The notes: generated by a model from the sequence alone, not told the origin. A stretch of DNA of 64,000 nucleotides from Linyphia triangularis (GCA_963978545.1 OZ021729.1:13977501-14041500); one strand, 5' to 3'; positions 1 to 12,918 are shown, numbered from the stretch's first letter. A program made the numbers and translations.

Positions 1-362
1 AATATTTACAAATATGCAGAAATTCGTAACATGTTGTTTCATAAATATTCTGTTAATAATTGTAAAGTAACCACCCCCATTTTGTGAATCTTCGACAATT
101 ACCAACTGAGACTTCTTTTCATGGTCACAATGCACTAAGCTCACTTCAAATCACCGATCCTATCTTGAGAATTGCGCATTAATATCCATGTAACCATTTT
201 GCAAGCCGCACCAAATGACCTGCTTAACACCCAAAGGATAAACATTTTCAAGTCTTTAGGTCCTCGTTTAATTCAACATCCTGTCTTCTTCCCAACTCTC
301 CCATTTTCCACCAAACGAGAAGAAACAACAGGGGGGTCGTTCAAAAACTACAAGACTAATTT

Positions 363-960
363 TTTAAAGGGAAGTTGGTACCCTAAAATTTATAAATAAT
401 CGATTTTAGGTTTATTATTGTTTAAGAAAATTTATATTCTCCCCTTTAAAAAGATATCTCATTTGTGATAATATCTCAACTAAAAGTATTTTTAATAATT
501 TTTTGAAGACAAAATTAGTAACTATTAGTGTAAGTAAAGTTTTATTTCGCAGGCGTTATCCTCAAAACTACATATTTCATTATTCATGTACCTTTTTCTC
601 AGAAATTACACAAGCCATCTTCCTAAGATTTTTACCACGTGTTCCTTTTATGTATTTCTATATACTGAAGTGAGATTTTGTTGATTATTTTAAAAATATG
701 TTTTGTTTCGGCTTATTTTGGCAAAAAAAAACAAAAAAAACTTGTGATTTTTAACAAATTTGAGTGACTTTCATGAAAATCCGTTTTAAAACAAAAAGTA
801 AATGACTTCAAATCAAAAGGTAACTTCAGTAGAAAAACAAGCGTCTGCTAAATGCACTGAAAAAAAAATTAGACTTCTATGTCAATTACTTTCTAAGATA
901 AAGGTACATGAAATATGCCAAATTAACGTAACCGGTATAGAGGGTACTGACTCCCCTTAA
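363..960. repeat. Possible TIR element with ends resembling AAGGGGAGT..GTACCCT
   Basis: About 20 bases at 365-384 (AAAGGGAAGTTGGTACCCT) and the reverse complement of 939-960 (AAGGGGAGTCAGTACCCT) resemble each other. Related ends occur near 6115-6142 (GGTACCAAGTCCCCTTTAA). The inner sequence also carries TGTACCTTTTTCTCA-like strings that recur, in both orientations, at about 59300-59580. No coding frame or target duplication is evident. Confidence 0.35.
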
Positions 961-1288
961 AAAAATTCAACTCCCTCTCCCTTCATCCTTATTCACGAAC
1001 ACCCTCTAACGCCGAGAAATACCCAAAAAGTTTTTATTTTTTTTATTTGTGTTTTTAATTTTACAATCTTTTGATCTTACTCAGAAATTGATACAAACAC
1101 AAAGTGCTGAGAATTCGTATTATTCTATCCGACAGTTGAATGACATCACAGAGCTCCATTGGAACATGTCCGCCATGATTTACTTCCTAGGTTTCACAGT
1201 AGTATTGTCCAAAGTCAGGAATATGGGTTCTGGAGAATTGGTCAATCATGGTTGAAACTCGAGCATCGTTCCAAAATACAAGATCTTT

Positions 1289-1427
1289 AATAAATAAATA
1301 CATAAATAAATAAATGAATGAGTGAGTGAGTGAGTGAGTGAGTGAGTGAATGAATAAAGAAAGAAAGGAAGGAAGGGAGGAATGAATAAATGAAAAAATA
1401 AATAAATAAATAAATAAATAAATAAAC
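1289..1427. repeat. Compound tetranucleotide microsatellite (AATA/GTGA/GAAA)
   Basis: Tandem AAAT units, then about seven GAGT units, then GAAA/GGAA and again AAAT units. The reverse-strand open frames here are purely repeat-derived Leu-Phe-Ile-Tyr strings. Confidence 0.9.
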
Positions 1428-1869
1428 ATGTTGAAAACCTCACAAAATATATTTTGTAACCATCTGTCCTTTATTAAAAAAAAAAAAAATATTTCACCTT
1501 AAAATAGAGCATCAGCATTTCAAAACTTTCATAATATTTTCATCCAGCATTGGTAGAGATTGATCAAGATCTGTAACAACGGCCACTTTACAGCTTTCCA
1601 CATCAAGATTGCCCAATGTCGAGAGATATTTACCAGCGTGTTTGTGCTACTAGAGTTTATTTATAGTGTAGTTCGCTTCAGAATAGTATTTATCTAAGAA
1701 AGCACTTTGAATTGAATCAAAATTTGAATAATTTTAAATTCCTTTGCGTGATAGATATCTAAGAAAGCAATTCCCCGCTGAATAGCTTTGTCGAAAAGCC
1801 GTAATGTAACCCAAGTTGAGACCTCCTTGCTTTCCCTTACGTGACTTCTAAGTAAAATACGTCATGAGG

Positions 1870-2280
1870 CTTTGAAACGCCCCCCGAAACTCGCCGAACC
1901 ATGGGCACTTTTACAACCTTGACAACTTGGTGGAAAGTTTACGATTTAAGGAGGGCCCGTTCCCAGAGACGCCTGCTTTATGAGCCACTGCTCGCTATTT
2001 CTGGTGCCACTGCCGCCCCCCCCCCCCTTCTCCCTCCACTCCCAAGTTCCACTTTTCGAATTCTTCTGCACGTTCCCGATACTTGTTGACTTTTTGGGGA
2101 AACTATTCCCGGGAGGGCGATTCCATCTTGCCGGATAATTTTCGCCCGGATGGATCCCGGAGGAGGATGATTTGGGTTTATTGCTTCTGACAGGTCGGGG
2201 AGTCTGAGATCGGTTGGATAGATGTTCAGTTGGGTTTTGTTCGTCGATGGCAGGCATTGTAGATTCTATTGATTAAATGG
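1870..2280. other. GC-richer unique island, function unknown
   Basis: This stretch is markedly richer in G+C and CpG than its surroundings, with a run of 12 C near 2016 and CCCGG motifs at 2108-2160. Short open frames exist on both strands (1901-2089 plus; 1946-2257 minus) but neither resembles a known protein. It could be a promoter or 5' UTR of an unseen first exon, or an old repeat. I could not identify a signal peptide followed by a splice donor here. Confidence 0.35.
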
Positions 2281-2808
2281 AATGAGAAGGGGGATATAGT
2301 TCAATTGTTACTGGATCTCTTTCGGAAAAGACTCCCTAACTTTGAAATGACTTAATAGCGATACAGTGGGAGATAGAAAGGAGAGACAAGAGATATATTG
2401 GGTAGAAAAAGGTATGGAATTTTAAATGCGCTGGTGACCAAAATTGTTTACAATATTGAAATGTGGCAACCCGTTGTTACGAATTTTGCATTTAGAGGAA
2501 TGAATTCATCACTTCCTTCGTGAAAAGAGCATCAATATAAACAACTGGATAGACTGCTTAACGCTGGGAAAATGAAGCCGTTGCCAGATCGATGGGTGGA
2601 CAAAAGAAAGAAGATTAAAAATAAAATATTGGGTTGTACACAGCAGAACTGTCAATAGTAGACCTTAATTTGTAATATTGGTAAAAAAATAATATCTACT
2701 CTAGCTCTTTATGAAGTTTCTCTCATTCCCACCTACCTATAAAAGTGAAATGTTTGGTTTACTGGAACTAGTAGCCAGGTGACGTCACAGACTGACGATC
2801 TAAAATGG

Positions 2809-2990
2809 TTTGGTTGGTTGTTTTCAGATTATCTGGTACCGTCAGCAACACGAGGGCTATAATGCGCCGAAACATTCGTCATTAGACAAGCCAACATACA
2901 TTTACAAACACCCATGCCTAACACGGGACTCGAACCCGCAACCTCGCGGTCCAGAAGGTAGCACGCTATCCACTATACCGTTTGGTCGGC
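2809..2990 (-). mobile_element. tRNA-derived SINE (family 1), full length
   Basis: Read on the minus strand it starts GCCGACCAAACGG, has an A-box-like TATAGTGGATAGC, a B box GGTTCGAGTCC and an unrelated tail ending in ACCAACC. It is flanked by a perfect 13-bp target duplication CGATCTAAAATGG at 2796-2808 and 2991-3003. Three other copies lie at 38239-38418, 47454-47609 and 56973-57153. The open frame on the + strand through it is not a gene. Confidence 0.92.
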
Positions 2991-3003
2991 CGATCTAAAA
3001 TGG

Positions 3004-4012
3004 AACCCCGACTGGTTGCGCGTAAATTCGGCTTTATGTTTTTTCAAAGTAAAGGAGTATTTTCTGAAAGAGCCTGTTGGGTCGGGTTAGAGTGAAAAGA
3101 TGCTAATTCTCCTGTCAGCCTCAAATCGCTTTTTAGTTTATTTTGAAACAAGATGAGAAGATCCATTAATTAGTAAAAGCTGAAACTTTATCACTGAAAG
3201 CGCTAAGCTGATGTTGAAGTTGAATTAGTACCTTAGATTTATTGCTATCCTAAAAACTATTTTTAAAAAAATGGAATAGACACGTTTGGATTCTTAGTAC
3301 AATACTTACAATTGCTTTTATGGCCATGTGAACTAAATTATTCTCAAACGAATACTTATTCATCTAAAACACAGTTTCGTCCAAGTTTAAAAGTGTGTAA
3401 GCAACAAAAAGTAGTTGTTTTGTTTTCAATAAAATACCAATGCAGTTCAACAAATATTTTGAGTGAAACTGATTCTCGTTAAGACAAAGCTATCAAATGC
3501 TGAAAGATAGTCACCTGTTCCACTTACCATGGGATAAAATATTAAAATATGTGCCAAGACTGTCTCACAAGTAAAAAAATAATTAAAATCTACTTAATTA
3601 CCACATTGTTGGATTAAAGTAAAATGAAGCTAACTACGTTTGAACTCAAATAATATTTTTTGGTATGTTTGTAAACAGTGAGACTTTATAACTCTGTGGT
3701 AAATTAGTGCTAATCAAAAACGATAAGTTCATGCTAAAATAATAATACAGAAATGTTTTTTTTTTACTTGAAATCATAAGAGAACCTCTTCACTCAGTTC
3801 TATTTATTCTAATTCAAAAGTTCGATAGGACGAAAATGCAATATTAAAAACAATAAAATTCTCTAAAAATTCTCTTTATGTAGCTCTTAGCTTAAAACTT
3901 CTATTAGAATCTTTAAATTTAACTAATATTCTAAACATTTATCGATTCATTTAAATTAGAACGAAATTGGCGGATTTTTGCCAAGTTACTTAATCTGGTA
4001 GTAGTTCAACCG
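3004..4012. other. AT-rich sequence, nothing recognised
   Basis: No open frame above chance, no repeat unit and no RNA gene could be supported. Confidence 0.6.
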
Positions 4013-4052
4013 CTTTTAATAGAATAATTTAAAACAATTATTCTATTAAAAG
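4013..4052. repeat. Perfect 17-bp inverted repeat (hairpin)
   Basis: CTTTTAATAGAATAATT at 4013-4029 is followed, after a 6-base spacer TAAAAC, by its exact reverse complement at 4036-4052. Weaker complementarity continues outward (TTACTTAA before, TTAAGTAA after). Confidence 0.85.
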
Positions 4053-5090
4053 AGGTTAAGTAACCGTCGGTTTAAGCAGGTGGGCAACCTTCTCCTTTAA
4101 ATATATGAGTTTGTTTCGAAGCGTGCCAAAGATGTTGTATCCGGGCAAGAACTCTTACAGATCCTTTTGGGTGGAATGTAAAATTTCTTCGGAAGCGAAG
4201 TTAAGCGTCAGCGAGTAAAGTTTATTGATTACGAATATAATTCTATGATCTCGGTAACCTCTTAAAATATGCGCTACCTAACCCGTTTCGAGATAAGTAT
4301 TTCGTTTAATTAAATTTGGTAAAGCAGAAGTAAGCAAACACTGTAACTGGCAACAATTGTTGGATTGGTAACTATATTAAATTAGAGTGATCTGAATATT
4401 TCTAGTGAACTAAATAGTTCTGATGTGGCTCATTCACGCCTAAGGGATATTTAATAATTTTTAACATTAATAAATGTAGTTTGAAAATAGTTTCTTTTAC
4501 ACTGCATACTTTACATACTTTAGAAAACTCGAGTAAGATGAAATATGAAATATGTGAGTGAATAATAAACGTTTCTGATTCGTCTACTCCTAATTTCGAA
4601 TTAATTTATTCGATACTTTATGTGAAAAGATATTGCAATTTATTCGGAAGGAGAATATTTAAAATGATACACTTTCAGAGTTTAACATCCTTAAAATATA
4701 AGAGTTCGTGATTTTGTTGTTGTTGTTGTTGCATTATATAAAAACTGGTTCAGTGTTTCGGATATTAAAATTTGAATATAATCAACTACTCCGAATTGAA
4801 TGTTTCCTATATAATCTGTTTTAAAATGGCATTCTATTTGGTCTGCTAAAATAAAATTTTCCGAGGCACCCTTTAAAACTTGTCAAGCTATTATCCACTT
4901 TCATTCAAAAACTTATAATTTGTATGGAAGTTGATGACCTTCTATGATTTTTATAGATTTTCATTTTAACACTTTGAAAATGTTAAGTATTTTACGTTAT
5001 TTAGCACGCAAGGCATTATTGTGAGTAGAGTTTATCGTTTAATAACAATTGAGACATTTTTTGGGACCAATCAGAAAACACATTTATGAA

Positions 5091-5215
5091 CAAATTCGAA
5101 TTTTCACTTTCTATTATCCAATCACAATGCCCATTGCATTTACCCGAGAATGAAACAATTGACTACTAGGGTGCCATGCACAAAACCCATTCCTGATAAA
5201 AGGAAACTTTGCATT
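5091..5215. repeat. Dispersed repeat copy sharing ATTATCCAATCACAAT
   Basis: The string ATTATCCAATCACAAT and nearby TTCACTTT, CATTTG/CATTTA and TTGACT blocks recur in the same order at about 7445-7520, so the two are probably copies of one dispersed element. The family is not recognised. Confidence 0.4.
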
Positions 5216-7439
5216 ATGACGTCATTCCTTTATGTTACAAGAAAAAAAAAAGTATGATTACGGGTTCGTCTGTTAGAAATTTAATAAATCAAATGGTAAA
5301 TAGATTTTATTGATTGATTAGTAATAGTTTCCTTGTTTTATTAGTCATGTATATACTCCATTACCATAATGCGTAGATTTTCCGGAAATTTCAGTACCTC
5401 AATTGGTATCGCTTATTTAAAAAAAAAAAAAAATTATAAAATATCGATTTTCTTTTTTTTGCGTGTTTGTAAGTTCTGAAACCTTCTTCTTTTCTGACAA
5501 GCTTTTGAGCTGATCTGATTACTGCAATTGCACAACAATTAAACTTTATGGAGAATTTACCATAGCTGCAATAACTCCTTCGATGTTTCAAACGCAATTT
5601 TCTCATTCCGGGTTTTATGGAATTTTCACATTACTCAAAATGCTAAAACTTCAGCATATATGAGTAAAATTACTTGATTTTTTTTTTTTTTTTTTTTTTG
5701 TGTAATTCCAAAGATCCATTTAACAAAAATGGGCATGGTTATATAAATAAATGTAAACTTTTTTTTTTTTACATTTTTAAACGCTTGAAAATATCCTTTT
5801 TTTACGATTTCTTTACCTGTAGGAATAGTTTTTATTGTTTTTTCCAAAACTATTTTACTTATTCAAAATCTGATGCCTAAAATTTTAGAGAATATCACCA
5901 GGGACATTTTAAAATAAACCATGAAAATATATTGAAAAATGACAAAGAAGATAAAATTTTAAATTTATTAATTTTTTTTAGAAAATTTTAAATTTTGCAA
6001 ATGTAGAGCACTAAGTAAACTTTTTTTTTAAAAGTTAAATCTAGTTTTTGGCTAGTAATACCTCCAAATATGTAAAAAGTATAATTTCAAGTGCTTAAAT
6101 TAAAAAAATAATTTTAAGGGTACCAAGTCCCCTTTAATTTAATGATTTGACGAAAAATCATTATTGTTCACTTAGTTACCAACGGTCTCTAACTACAACT
6201 TCTGGAAAGTGCATGCTTGGTTACAAGGCAACCTATTAAAGATCAGTGTTAATTACTTGGATGTTATTTTAAAACATTAGATGAAGAATTTTTTAAAAAT
6301 TGCATAAATTAAGTAAAGTAAATTAAAACTCGTAAAAAATTAAACTTTATATAAAGAAGTAGAATCGAAAAAGGCACTAAAATAATAATAAAAACGAAAT
6401 GATCTCATTCATAATTGCAAAGAGAAATTTATGATTTTGAATCCAAATTAAAGCAACAGAACTGCAGCTTAAAATCAATGACTTTTATTGGGAGCAACAT
6501 AAGTCAAAATAAATCATTTTGAATTAAAAAGCGATTGAATTATGCGTTTCCATGGATTTTCTAATTTTATGGCTGTAAGTTATTTGGATAAGAAATAATG
6601 CGTAATTGGTATTAAATCCATTTTTTCACTTTTAAAGTCAAGTCTCATTATACATTTTATTGTACTTGAGAAAACAGTATGCCGCACGATACCAACATAA
6701 TCTTATCACATTCTACAATATGATTCGTGACTAGCTATAATTACAAAATTGTTCCGTTTTTACTTTTAGAGCAAAACATTTGAAGTTTTGCCAGATAATT
6801 AGATATAAATTCGATTTTTTTCAAAGTAGGCCCTAACTTTACCTAGATTTTCAAACATGAGTGTGTCAAAACTAAATAAAGGATAAAATATGCTGTTTTC
6901 CAACATTTCTTTTATGTTAGGTAGATTTTATTTAAGGTGTTCGTGCCGAAATTATTTTATGGCACTTCAACGTAAAACGTGTTTTTTTTTTGTTTTTTTT
7001 TTTTTTGAAGTAAACTTGTTAAGTCAGATCAAAAGTTATATTTTAATTTGAAAGAGAACATGCTTTTTTTAAATGTCAATTTATATTTTAGAATTGAGGT
7101 CTCGTGTATGATTCTTAATTAAAAGCGTGTTTTTTTATTGCAAATGAAAATTTAATTAAAAATAAATTTAAAATTATTACTATTATACTCGTACCATTAT
7201 ACACTACTAAAGATTACATTCTATAATGTCAAACAGAATATGTATCATAACAAGTTATCGTATTGCAATAACCTATTAATATGTATTTTTCATTATATGT
7301 GATGAATCTAAATCTCTATTGTACTTAAGTCAAAGAAAGCGAGTTCAAAGATTTGTAGGCAATTAAATGCCTTACATTTTTTTCTCATTGACTATGTTGC
7401 CAAAGACTGTATTAAGCGACAAGCCCAAATTACAATAAC
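5216..7439. other. AT-rich sequence with poly-T/poly-A tracts, nothing coding
   Basis: Several homopolymer runs occur (about 5418-5432 A; 5678-5699 T; 5760-5770 T). The short open frames at 5391-5880 are low-complexity Phe/Lys strings on opposite strands. One MITE-like end lies near 6115-6142, described with the element at 363-960. Confidence 0.55.
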
Positions 7440-7555
7440 AAGCCCAAATGTTCACTTTGCATTATCCAATCACAATAAGCATTTGATTTGTCTACAAAAA
7501 TATTGGTTGACTGTGACGCATACATTCATAATCTCCATTAAAAGGATTAATTATC
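7440..7555. repeat. Second copy of the ATTATCCAATCACAAT repeat
   Basis: It has the same motif order as the copy at 5091-5215 (TTCACTTT, ATTATCCAATCACAAT, TTGACTGTGACG). It is more diverged toward the 3' side. Confidence 0.4.
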
Positions 7556-8562
7556 AGACGATATTAATCATCAGACAATTTTAACCGCAAAGTGTTTTCG
7601 GAAACCTTTTAGCGCAGGTCATTGAAAGGTCTGATCACGATGCTAAACAGCATTTTTATTGGCAACTTGAATTTGAAAATTAGAATGTATTACTTTTAAA
7701 GATGTTGTTTAGAATTATTACGTTTTTTGGAGATGTCTCAATTTTTGGGAGAGAATTATGTGACTTCGTCATGCATTAAAACGACAAGCAAATCTTATAA
7801 ATTTGACAGTTATTGTTGATATTTATAGACTATTGGAAGCGTTTTGAAAATTTTGATTAGATTGACGTATAAGCATTCAAACGTCATCAAAATATTTTAA
7901 ATTAGTTGTGATATTTTATTCACAATCTATGAAAGTTTAGATCATTGAAAAATGACTTTAGAATCAAACCGTTGCCATTGGTTCGATTAAAATCTTTGTG
8001 CAATTTTTTAATCTAATAGTTTTCTAAAAGAGGAAATATTTGTTCATTTTAAAATCTTATCAATAAATTCTTTCGAAATTTCTTGTTAGAAATAAATTTA
8101 TGTCAACAATTGTGAATTATATTTCAAAGAACGATTTTATACAAAACTGTTAATATTAGACTGCAAACCAAATCTGTGACTAACGATTAAAATTCAAAAA
8201 AAGAAACACTTTGAATTTATCAGCTCAAAAATAAATAAAAAATAAACCGTTCAATACTTTTTATTTCTGTGACCCGTAGCATGTTTTGTTTAGTAAAGAA
8301 TAGCTCTTAAAATGGGAAAAAAAAATTCTGTGTGCAAAATTCGAAACATTTTGTCTTTTCCTATCTACATTGAACTTTTTGTGTTCGATATTTTTTTAAA
8401 TAAAATATTTTTCTTGTTATTATGAATAAAGGTTATTTTCAATCTTGAGGTTTATTACTTTATATTTTTAAAATAGAATAAAATAATTAGAAAAATGTAT
8501 GTGCTAAAATTTGTCGCTTTCATAATCGTCCTTGTGTTCGACATCGATGTCAAACTTTGGGC

Positions 8563-8563
<1 letters not shown>

Positions 8564-8607
<44 letters not shown>

Positions 8608-8628
8608 AGAAGAAGAAGAAAAAAAAAA
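8564..8628. repeat. Poly-A tract of 42 followed by (GAA)n
   Basis: An uninterrupted A run at 8564-8605 passes into AGAAGAAGAAG. It could be an old retroposon tail, but no element body is recognised on either side. Confidence 0.85.
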
Positions 8629-9334
8629 TGAAGAATACAAAAGTAGAACTTAATAACACTAATAAAGCTTTAATTTTCATTATAAATAATACATATATCG
8701 TAATAATTTGAGACCTTTTGCAGGTAATTTATAATTTATAGATACTTTTAAAAAACTTCCTACAATTTTCCTTTTTTATGCGCCATCTCATCAATAAAAT
8801 ATCTTTATACTTATTATCTATGCAATGCTGTAAATGCATGAATTTATCATTTATTATTATTCTTTTCTATATTCCTCGAATTTCAGTTAAGATCATTAAA
8901 AATATCAAAATATTATCTAAAAATACTTTTTTTTTTTCTTTTTTTTTTCAAATTTTAAGAATTGTTATTTTTTCTGGAGACAGAATATCTTAATACAAAA
9001 CTGTAAAAAAATTAAAGTAGTTTCTGAACGTTCATTACATAATATTTTTCAAAGAAATACTCCCATTAAATCTGAAGGCAAAAAGTTTAAAAGTGTAATT
9101 TCCTTCACAAAGTAGCCACGAACACTAGGTTTTTTACCTTAATGCTGAAATGAAACACACACAAAAAAACTTCCCCAGGCTTCTATGTAAAATTTATTCA
9201 TTACCGTTACGCGTCTTACACTTGAAAATCGTTTGCTGAAGTGTCATAAAAAAAAAAATAAAAAAAAACTTCAACTTCAACTAAATGTGAAAAAAAGGCC
9301 GCCTTCTTAATCAAGTACTCATTCTATTTTTCAG

Positions 9335-9437
9335 AATGGATCTCGGCATGGCTCTCATCAGCAGCAACTGCTTCTACTCCAAGATTCTCATTTGAAGTGT
9401 CTTTACTCTATGAATGAAACTTTAAAGCCGGAAGACG
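9335..9437 (+). CDS. PTH1R-like: Class B1 GPCR (PTH receptor-like), ectodomain exon 1 seen here (first Cys helix)
   Basis: This exon encodes 34 residues plus one base of a split Gly codon. A pyrimidine-rich acceptor ending TTTTTCAG precedes it and a GTAAGT donor follows (phase 0 in, phase 1 out). The frame contains QQQLLLLQDSHLKC followed by an N-glycosylation site (Asn-Glu-Thr). In vertebrate PTH receptors the N-terminal alpha helix has the same layout: a Glu/Gln-rich start, Leu-Leu, then the first of six conserved cysteines (Cys22 of the spliced 183-residue fragment). The other two frames contain stops. It is assigned to the receptor because its phase joins exactly to the exon at 49190 and because it supplies the otherwise missing first cysteine. 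No upstream signal-peptide exon could be found in 1-9334. The main uncertainty is the 39.8-kb distance to the next exon; a symmetric phase-1 exon could lie between them. Confidence 0.72.
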
Positions 9438-9715
9438 GTAAGTTGAATTCTTTTACTTCAATGACTTAGAACATAAAATGGCTACTTGAAAGTTCTGCTG
9501 ATTTAGTTTTGTTGGATGAAGTGGACAATGAACCACTTGGAATGTTTCTTTTTTATATAATTATTCTTCTACCGAACAAAAGAATATGTAAAGAAAGATG
9601 TGCTGAAATTACTTTGCTACGTATTGTGTCGGATTTTATTTTGCACAAATGGGAAACTATTAGATTAGAAGTATTTGAAAATAAGCTATATGTTATTTCA
9701 TGTCTATAACAGATG

Positions 9716-10337
9716 TTACCTGCAATGTTATAAAATCTGGCATTATATATAAAACCAAGTAGTTAAATATAATGCCCGGCGGTTTTAGGCAAAGTATAAA
9801 ATTTGAGAATTATTTAAAGTTTACCTTGGCATTGTATATAATGCCTAGACAGTCTGTAGAATGACAAATTCTTTTTAGGCAAACTATGAAAAAAATTTCA
9901 TGAACAAGCTTTTTTTTTTAAAAGACTTTTATCTTCAAAAATACGTATGCTACTTTGAAAAAATAATAAAAAACAGTCATTAAAAACTTTCATTTAAAAT
10001 ACGTAAAAAAATTAAAATTGTAGAAAACAAAATTTACTCCTATCTTATTAATGAAACAAAATAGAATATATGAACCTACTTGTTTGCAACAAGAAAATTA
10101 ACAATTTACTTATTTTTAATTTCACTTAGTTTTATTCCCAATAAAAAGTAAAACAGGGTCATTAAATGAACTTTTACAAAAAATTTATGATATATTTCCT
10201 ACTTTGCCGGTTTGTCATTTGGCCTCTTTAAAATGCCTAGACAATATGTGAAACGTTTAATCGTTTTATGATGCAAGTTTTCGGTATTATATTCCTAGGT
10301 ATTCTATAGAATGCCAGATTTAATACATTGCCGGTAA
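9716..10337. mobile_element. Non-autonomous TIR element (MITE), about 0.62 kb
   Basis: The left end (from TTACCTGCAATG) and the reverse complement of the right end (TTACCGGCAATG) are similar for about 36 bp, both continuing into AAATCTGGCATT. Inside, ATGCCTAGACA is repeated in direct orientation (near 9848 and 10230). No transposase frame is visible and the target duplication is unclear, so the superfamily is not assigned. Confidence 0.6.
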
Positions 10338-10646
10338 TATCCATAATCAACAAAATCTTTTGATTGCAGGAATGTGATTAGTTAGATGCTTAACACTATT
10401 AGTTTTAATACCATCATACAAATTCATGGTAACGGACAATCATTATTCGTACAATTTCAAAATACTAACTGAATTAAAATTGTTTCTAAAATATAAAAAC
10501 ATACTGTAGTGTAGTATCTGCATTTCTACAGTATTAAAATTGGCACACTAATTGAAATTAAATCAGATTCTAAAGCTGATGTTCCAATATAAACGGTTGT
10601 AACTTGAACTCAACCTACATGAACTTAAATATTGTTATTATAATAT

Positions 10647-10966
10647 TGTCCAAACGTCGTACTTGATCGTGTAAATAAAGCGTAGAAAGACTAGTATCGC
10701 AAACTTAACATAATTTATTAAAAACTGTAAATGACTAAATGACTAGATAATAACAACTACTTCCCTGAAGGAAGTGATCCTGCTCTTAAACAGAAGCAGT
10801 TAAGACAGCAGCAGTATGTGCAAAGACAGAGATTATAAATACACATAACGTACATAACGGTTATAGTAGACTGGCGTGAAATTTACATAAAGGCAGTTCA
10901 ATGGCAGGCCAAAAGTTCTACATAAAGGCAGGCAGTCTGATCAGGCTCCATGTGCTGGTCGCCACA
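10647..10966. mobile_element. Solo LTR of an LTR retrotransposon
   Basis: The 320-bp unit starts TGTCCAAACG and ends GTCGCCACA, the usual TG...CA ends, and is flanked by ATAT at 10643-10646 and 10967-10970 (4-bp target duplication). Read on the minus strand it starts TGTGGCGACC, has a TATTTATAAT box and an AATAAA signal near its end, which suits an LTR transcribed leftward. No internal retroviral-type gene is next to it, so it is a solo LTR. The superfamily (Gypsy or Pao) is a guess from the end sequence. Confidence 0.65.
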
Positions 10967-10970
10967 ATAT

Positions 10971-12049
10971 CATACAAATTTTAAATCAAGTAACAAATTG
11001 TGCAAGAACATTTATAAGATAGTCTATCGCATGTTCGAGCTAAAAAGCTTCTCTAGTAAACTATCAGAATAATCCTTCTAATGTACTCAGGGTTAAAGCT
11101 AACATACCTAGCACAGAAAAGAATTTTATTGATAGTACTGTTTTCCAAATGGCCTACTTTAAGTGATATCTGTTAAGAATCGTAAGTATTTCTTACGAGA
11201 AGAGACGTTGTTGTATAAAAAAAATCTGTCCACTTTTAAAATTTTACTGCAGAATCTCGTAAACTACCTTACACTCACCAATATCTTGTCTGACACTACT
11301 TTTAATTCAACACGGAACAACTGAATAGTAGCAAGTGATTTTTTCTAAAATCCTACGACAAAGCTTAAGTTGCTTAATATCATACGAGAAAGCTTGGTGA
11401 AAAGCTATCTTGTAAATAGTACACAGAAACGAATACGAAACGTCGAAGCTGCGACAGATACGTTTTCTTTTATAAATATTTACTTTTTTCTCTCTCCGGA
11501 AGATCTGGTTACAATTTATGCAAAAAGTAAAAGGGTTTAAAGCTTTTAACAGATAAACGTTCGGTTGATGTTTGACTCTGATTTCAAAATGAAGATGTTT
11601 CTAAGGAGAAATTCAAAGAAACATCTTGGGAAGTGCTATTTGAAAAGATTTGTATGTTGCATTTTTTGAAAGGGTCTCTGGGTTTTTGAAATGTATTTTT
11701 GAATTAAATGGTTGGCGATGGAAGGAAGTTTTCATGAATTTTACATGACCACTCTTGAGTGCGTAAAAGCATTTACGGCTAGACAAACAAGCGATTTGGA
11801 GTTATGTTTATAATAGGTTTAAAAGCCGTTACTAATTTATGAATACTTTCGTGATTCATTGAAATGTAATCGAATGAAAAAAAGATGCTCTTTTATTTTT
11901 CATCACGTTTTCTTTAAACTCTTGAACTAATAACTTTTCAAATAAAACATTTACTTGTAATTTTGATTTTCCATTTAATAAATAGTTTTATCTATAGAAA
12001 ACTAAAATTAAAATTTGTTTCCCTGTAGCAATATTGAATTTGTTGTTGT
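10971..12049. other. Intronic AT-rich sequence, nothing recognised
   Basis: No repeat, open frame or RNA gene could be supported in this part of the large receptor intron. Confidence 0.6.
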
Positions 12050-12231
12050 AATATTAATAATAATAATAATAATAATAATTATTATTAATAATAATAATAC
12101 TATTATTATTAATAATAATAATACTATTATTAATAATAATAATAATACTATTATTATTAATACTATTACTAGTACTACTACTACTAATAATAATAATACT
12201 GTCAGTATTATTACTATTATTATTGTTAATC

Positions 12232-12262
<31 letters not shown>

Positions 12263-12370
12263 TGTTATTATTGTAATTACTATTACCATTATTATTACTG
12301 TTATTTTTGTAATTACTATAACCATTATTATTACTATTATTATTACTCTTATTGTTATTACTACTACTGC
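12050..12370. repeat. Trinucleotide (AAT/ATT)n microsatellite tract
   Basis: About 320 bp of TAA/ATT/ACT units. The open frames on both strands (Asn-Ile or Ile-Val strings) are artefacts of the repeat. Confidence 0.92.
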
Positions 12371-12832
12371 AATTTTCTATTAAACGATATTATAATAATT
12401 TATTGTACACGAGATAAGAAAACGATGATTCAAAAGAAAACAATTGTTTTCATTTATTCAGTTGAATACCATATACCATTTATAATTGTTAGACAATTGC
12501 TCTGTTTAGTGCATAGGAAAATAAAGAAATTGTGATTTCGTTTAACAGTTCTCAATAGGTTATTAAATAATAAAGTGTTGAAAATATAAAAGTTCTACAA
12601 AAACATACATCAGGCAAATATATAGAAGTACTACACATCAAAACTTATACTAATTACTTATACATCATAGAGATGAAGATTACGCAATAATGTCTTCTGT
12701 TTGTTAAATATACATGGTAATATTTCGTAATGAAGTGAGGATATTCAGCAAGTAGAATATATATAAGAACTGATAGTTGTGATAGTTGTCATTAAGCACA
12801 GCAGCATTTCAAATTTTCCTTTTATATATATA

Positions 12833-12834
<2 letters not shown>

Positions 12835-12913
<79 letters not shown>
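12835..12913. repeat. (AT)n microsatellite
   Basis: Alternating TA, nearly uninterrupted for about 75 bp. Confidence 0.95.

Positions 12914-12918
<5 letters not shown>

Noticed and set aside
2810..2998. 62-codon frame and a similar 89-codon frame at 38235-38504
   Set aside because: Both are antisense reading through family-1 SINEs; their likeness reflects the repeat, not a gene family.
12008..12383. Overlapping 105- and 122-codon frames on opposite strands
   Set aside because: Both are translations of an AAT/ATT repeat.
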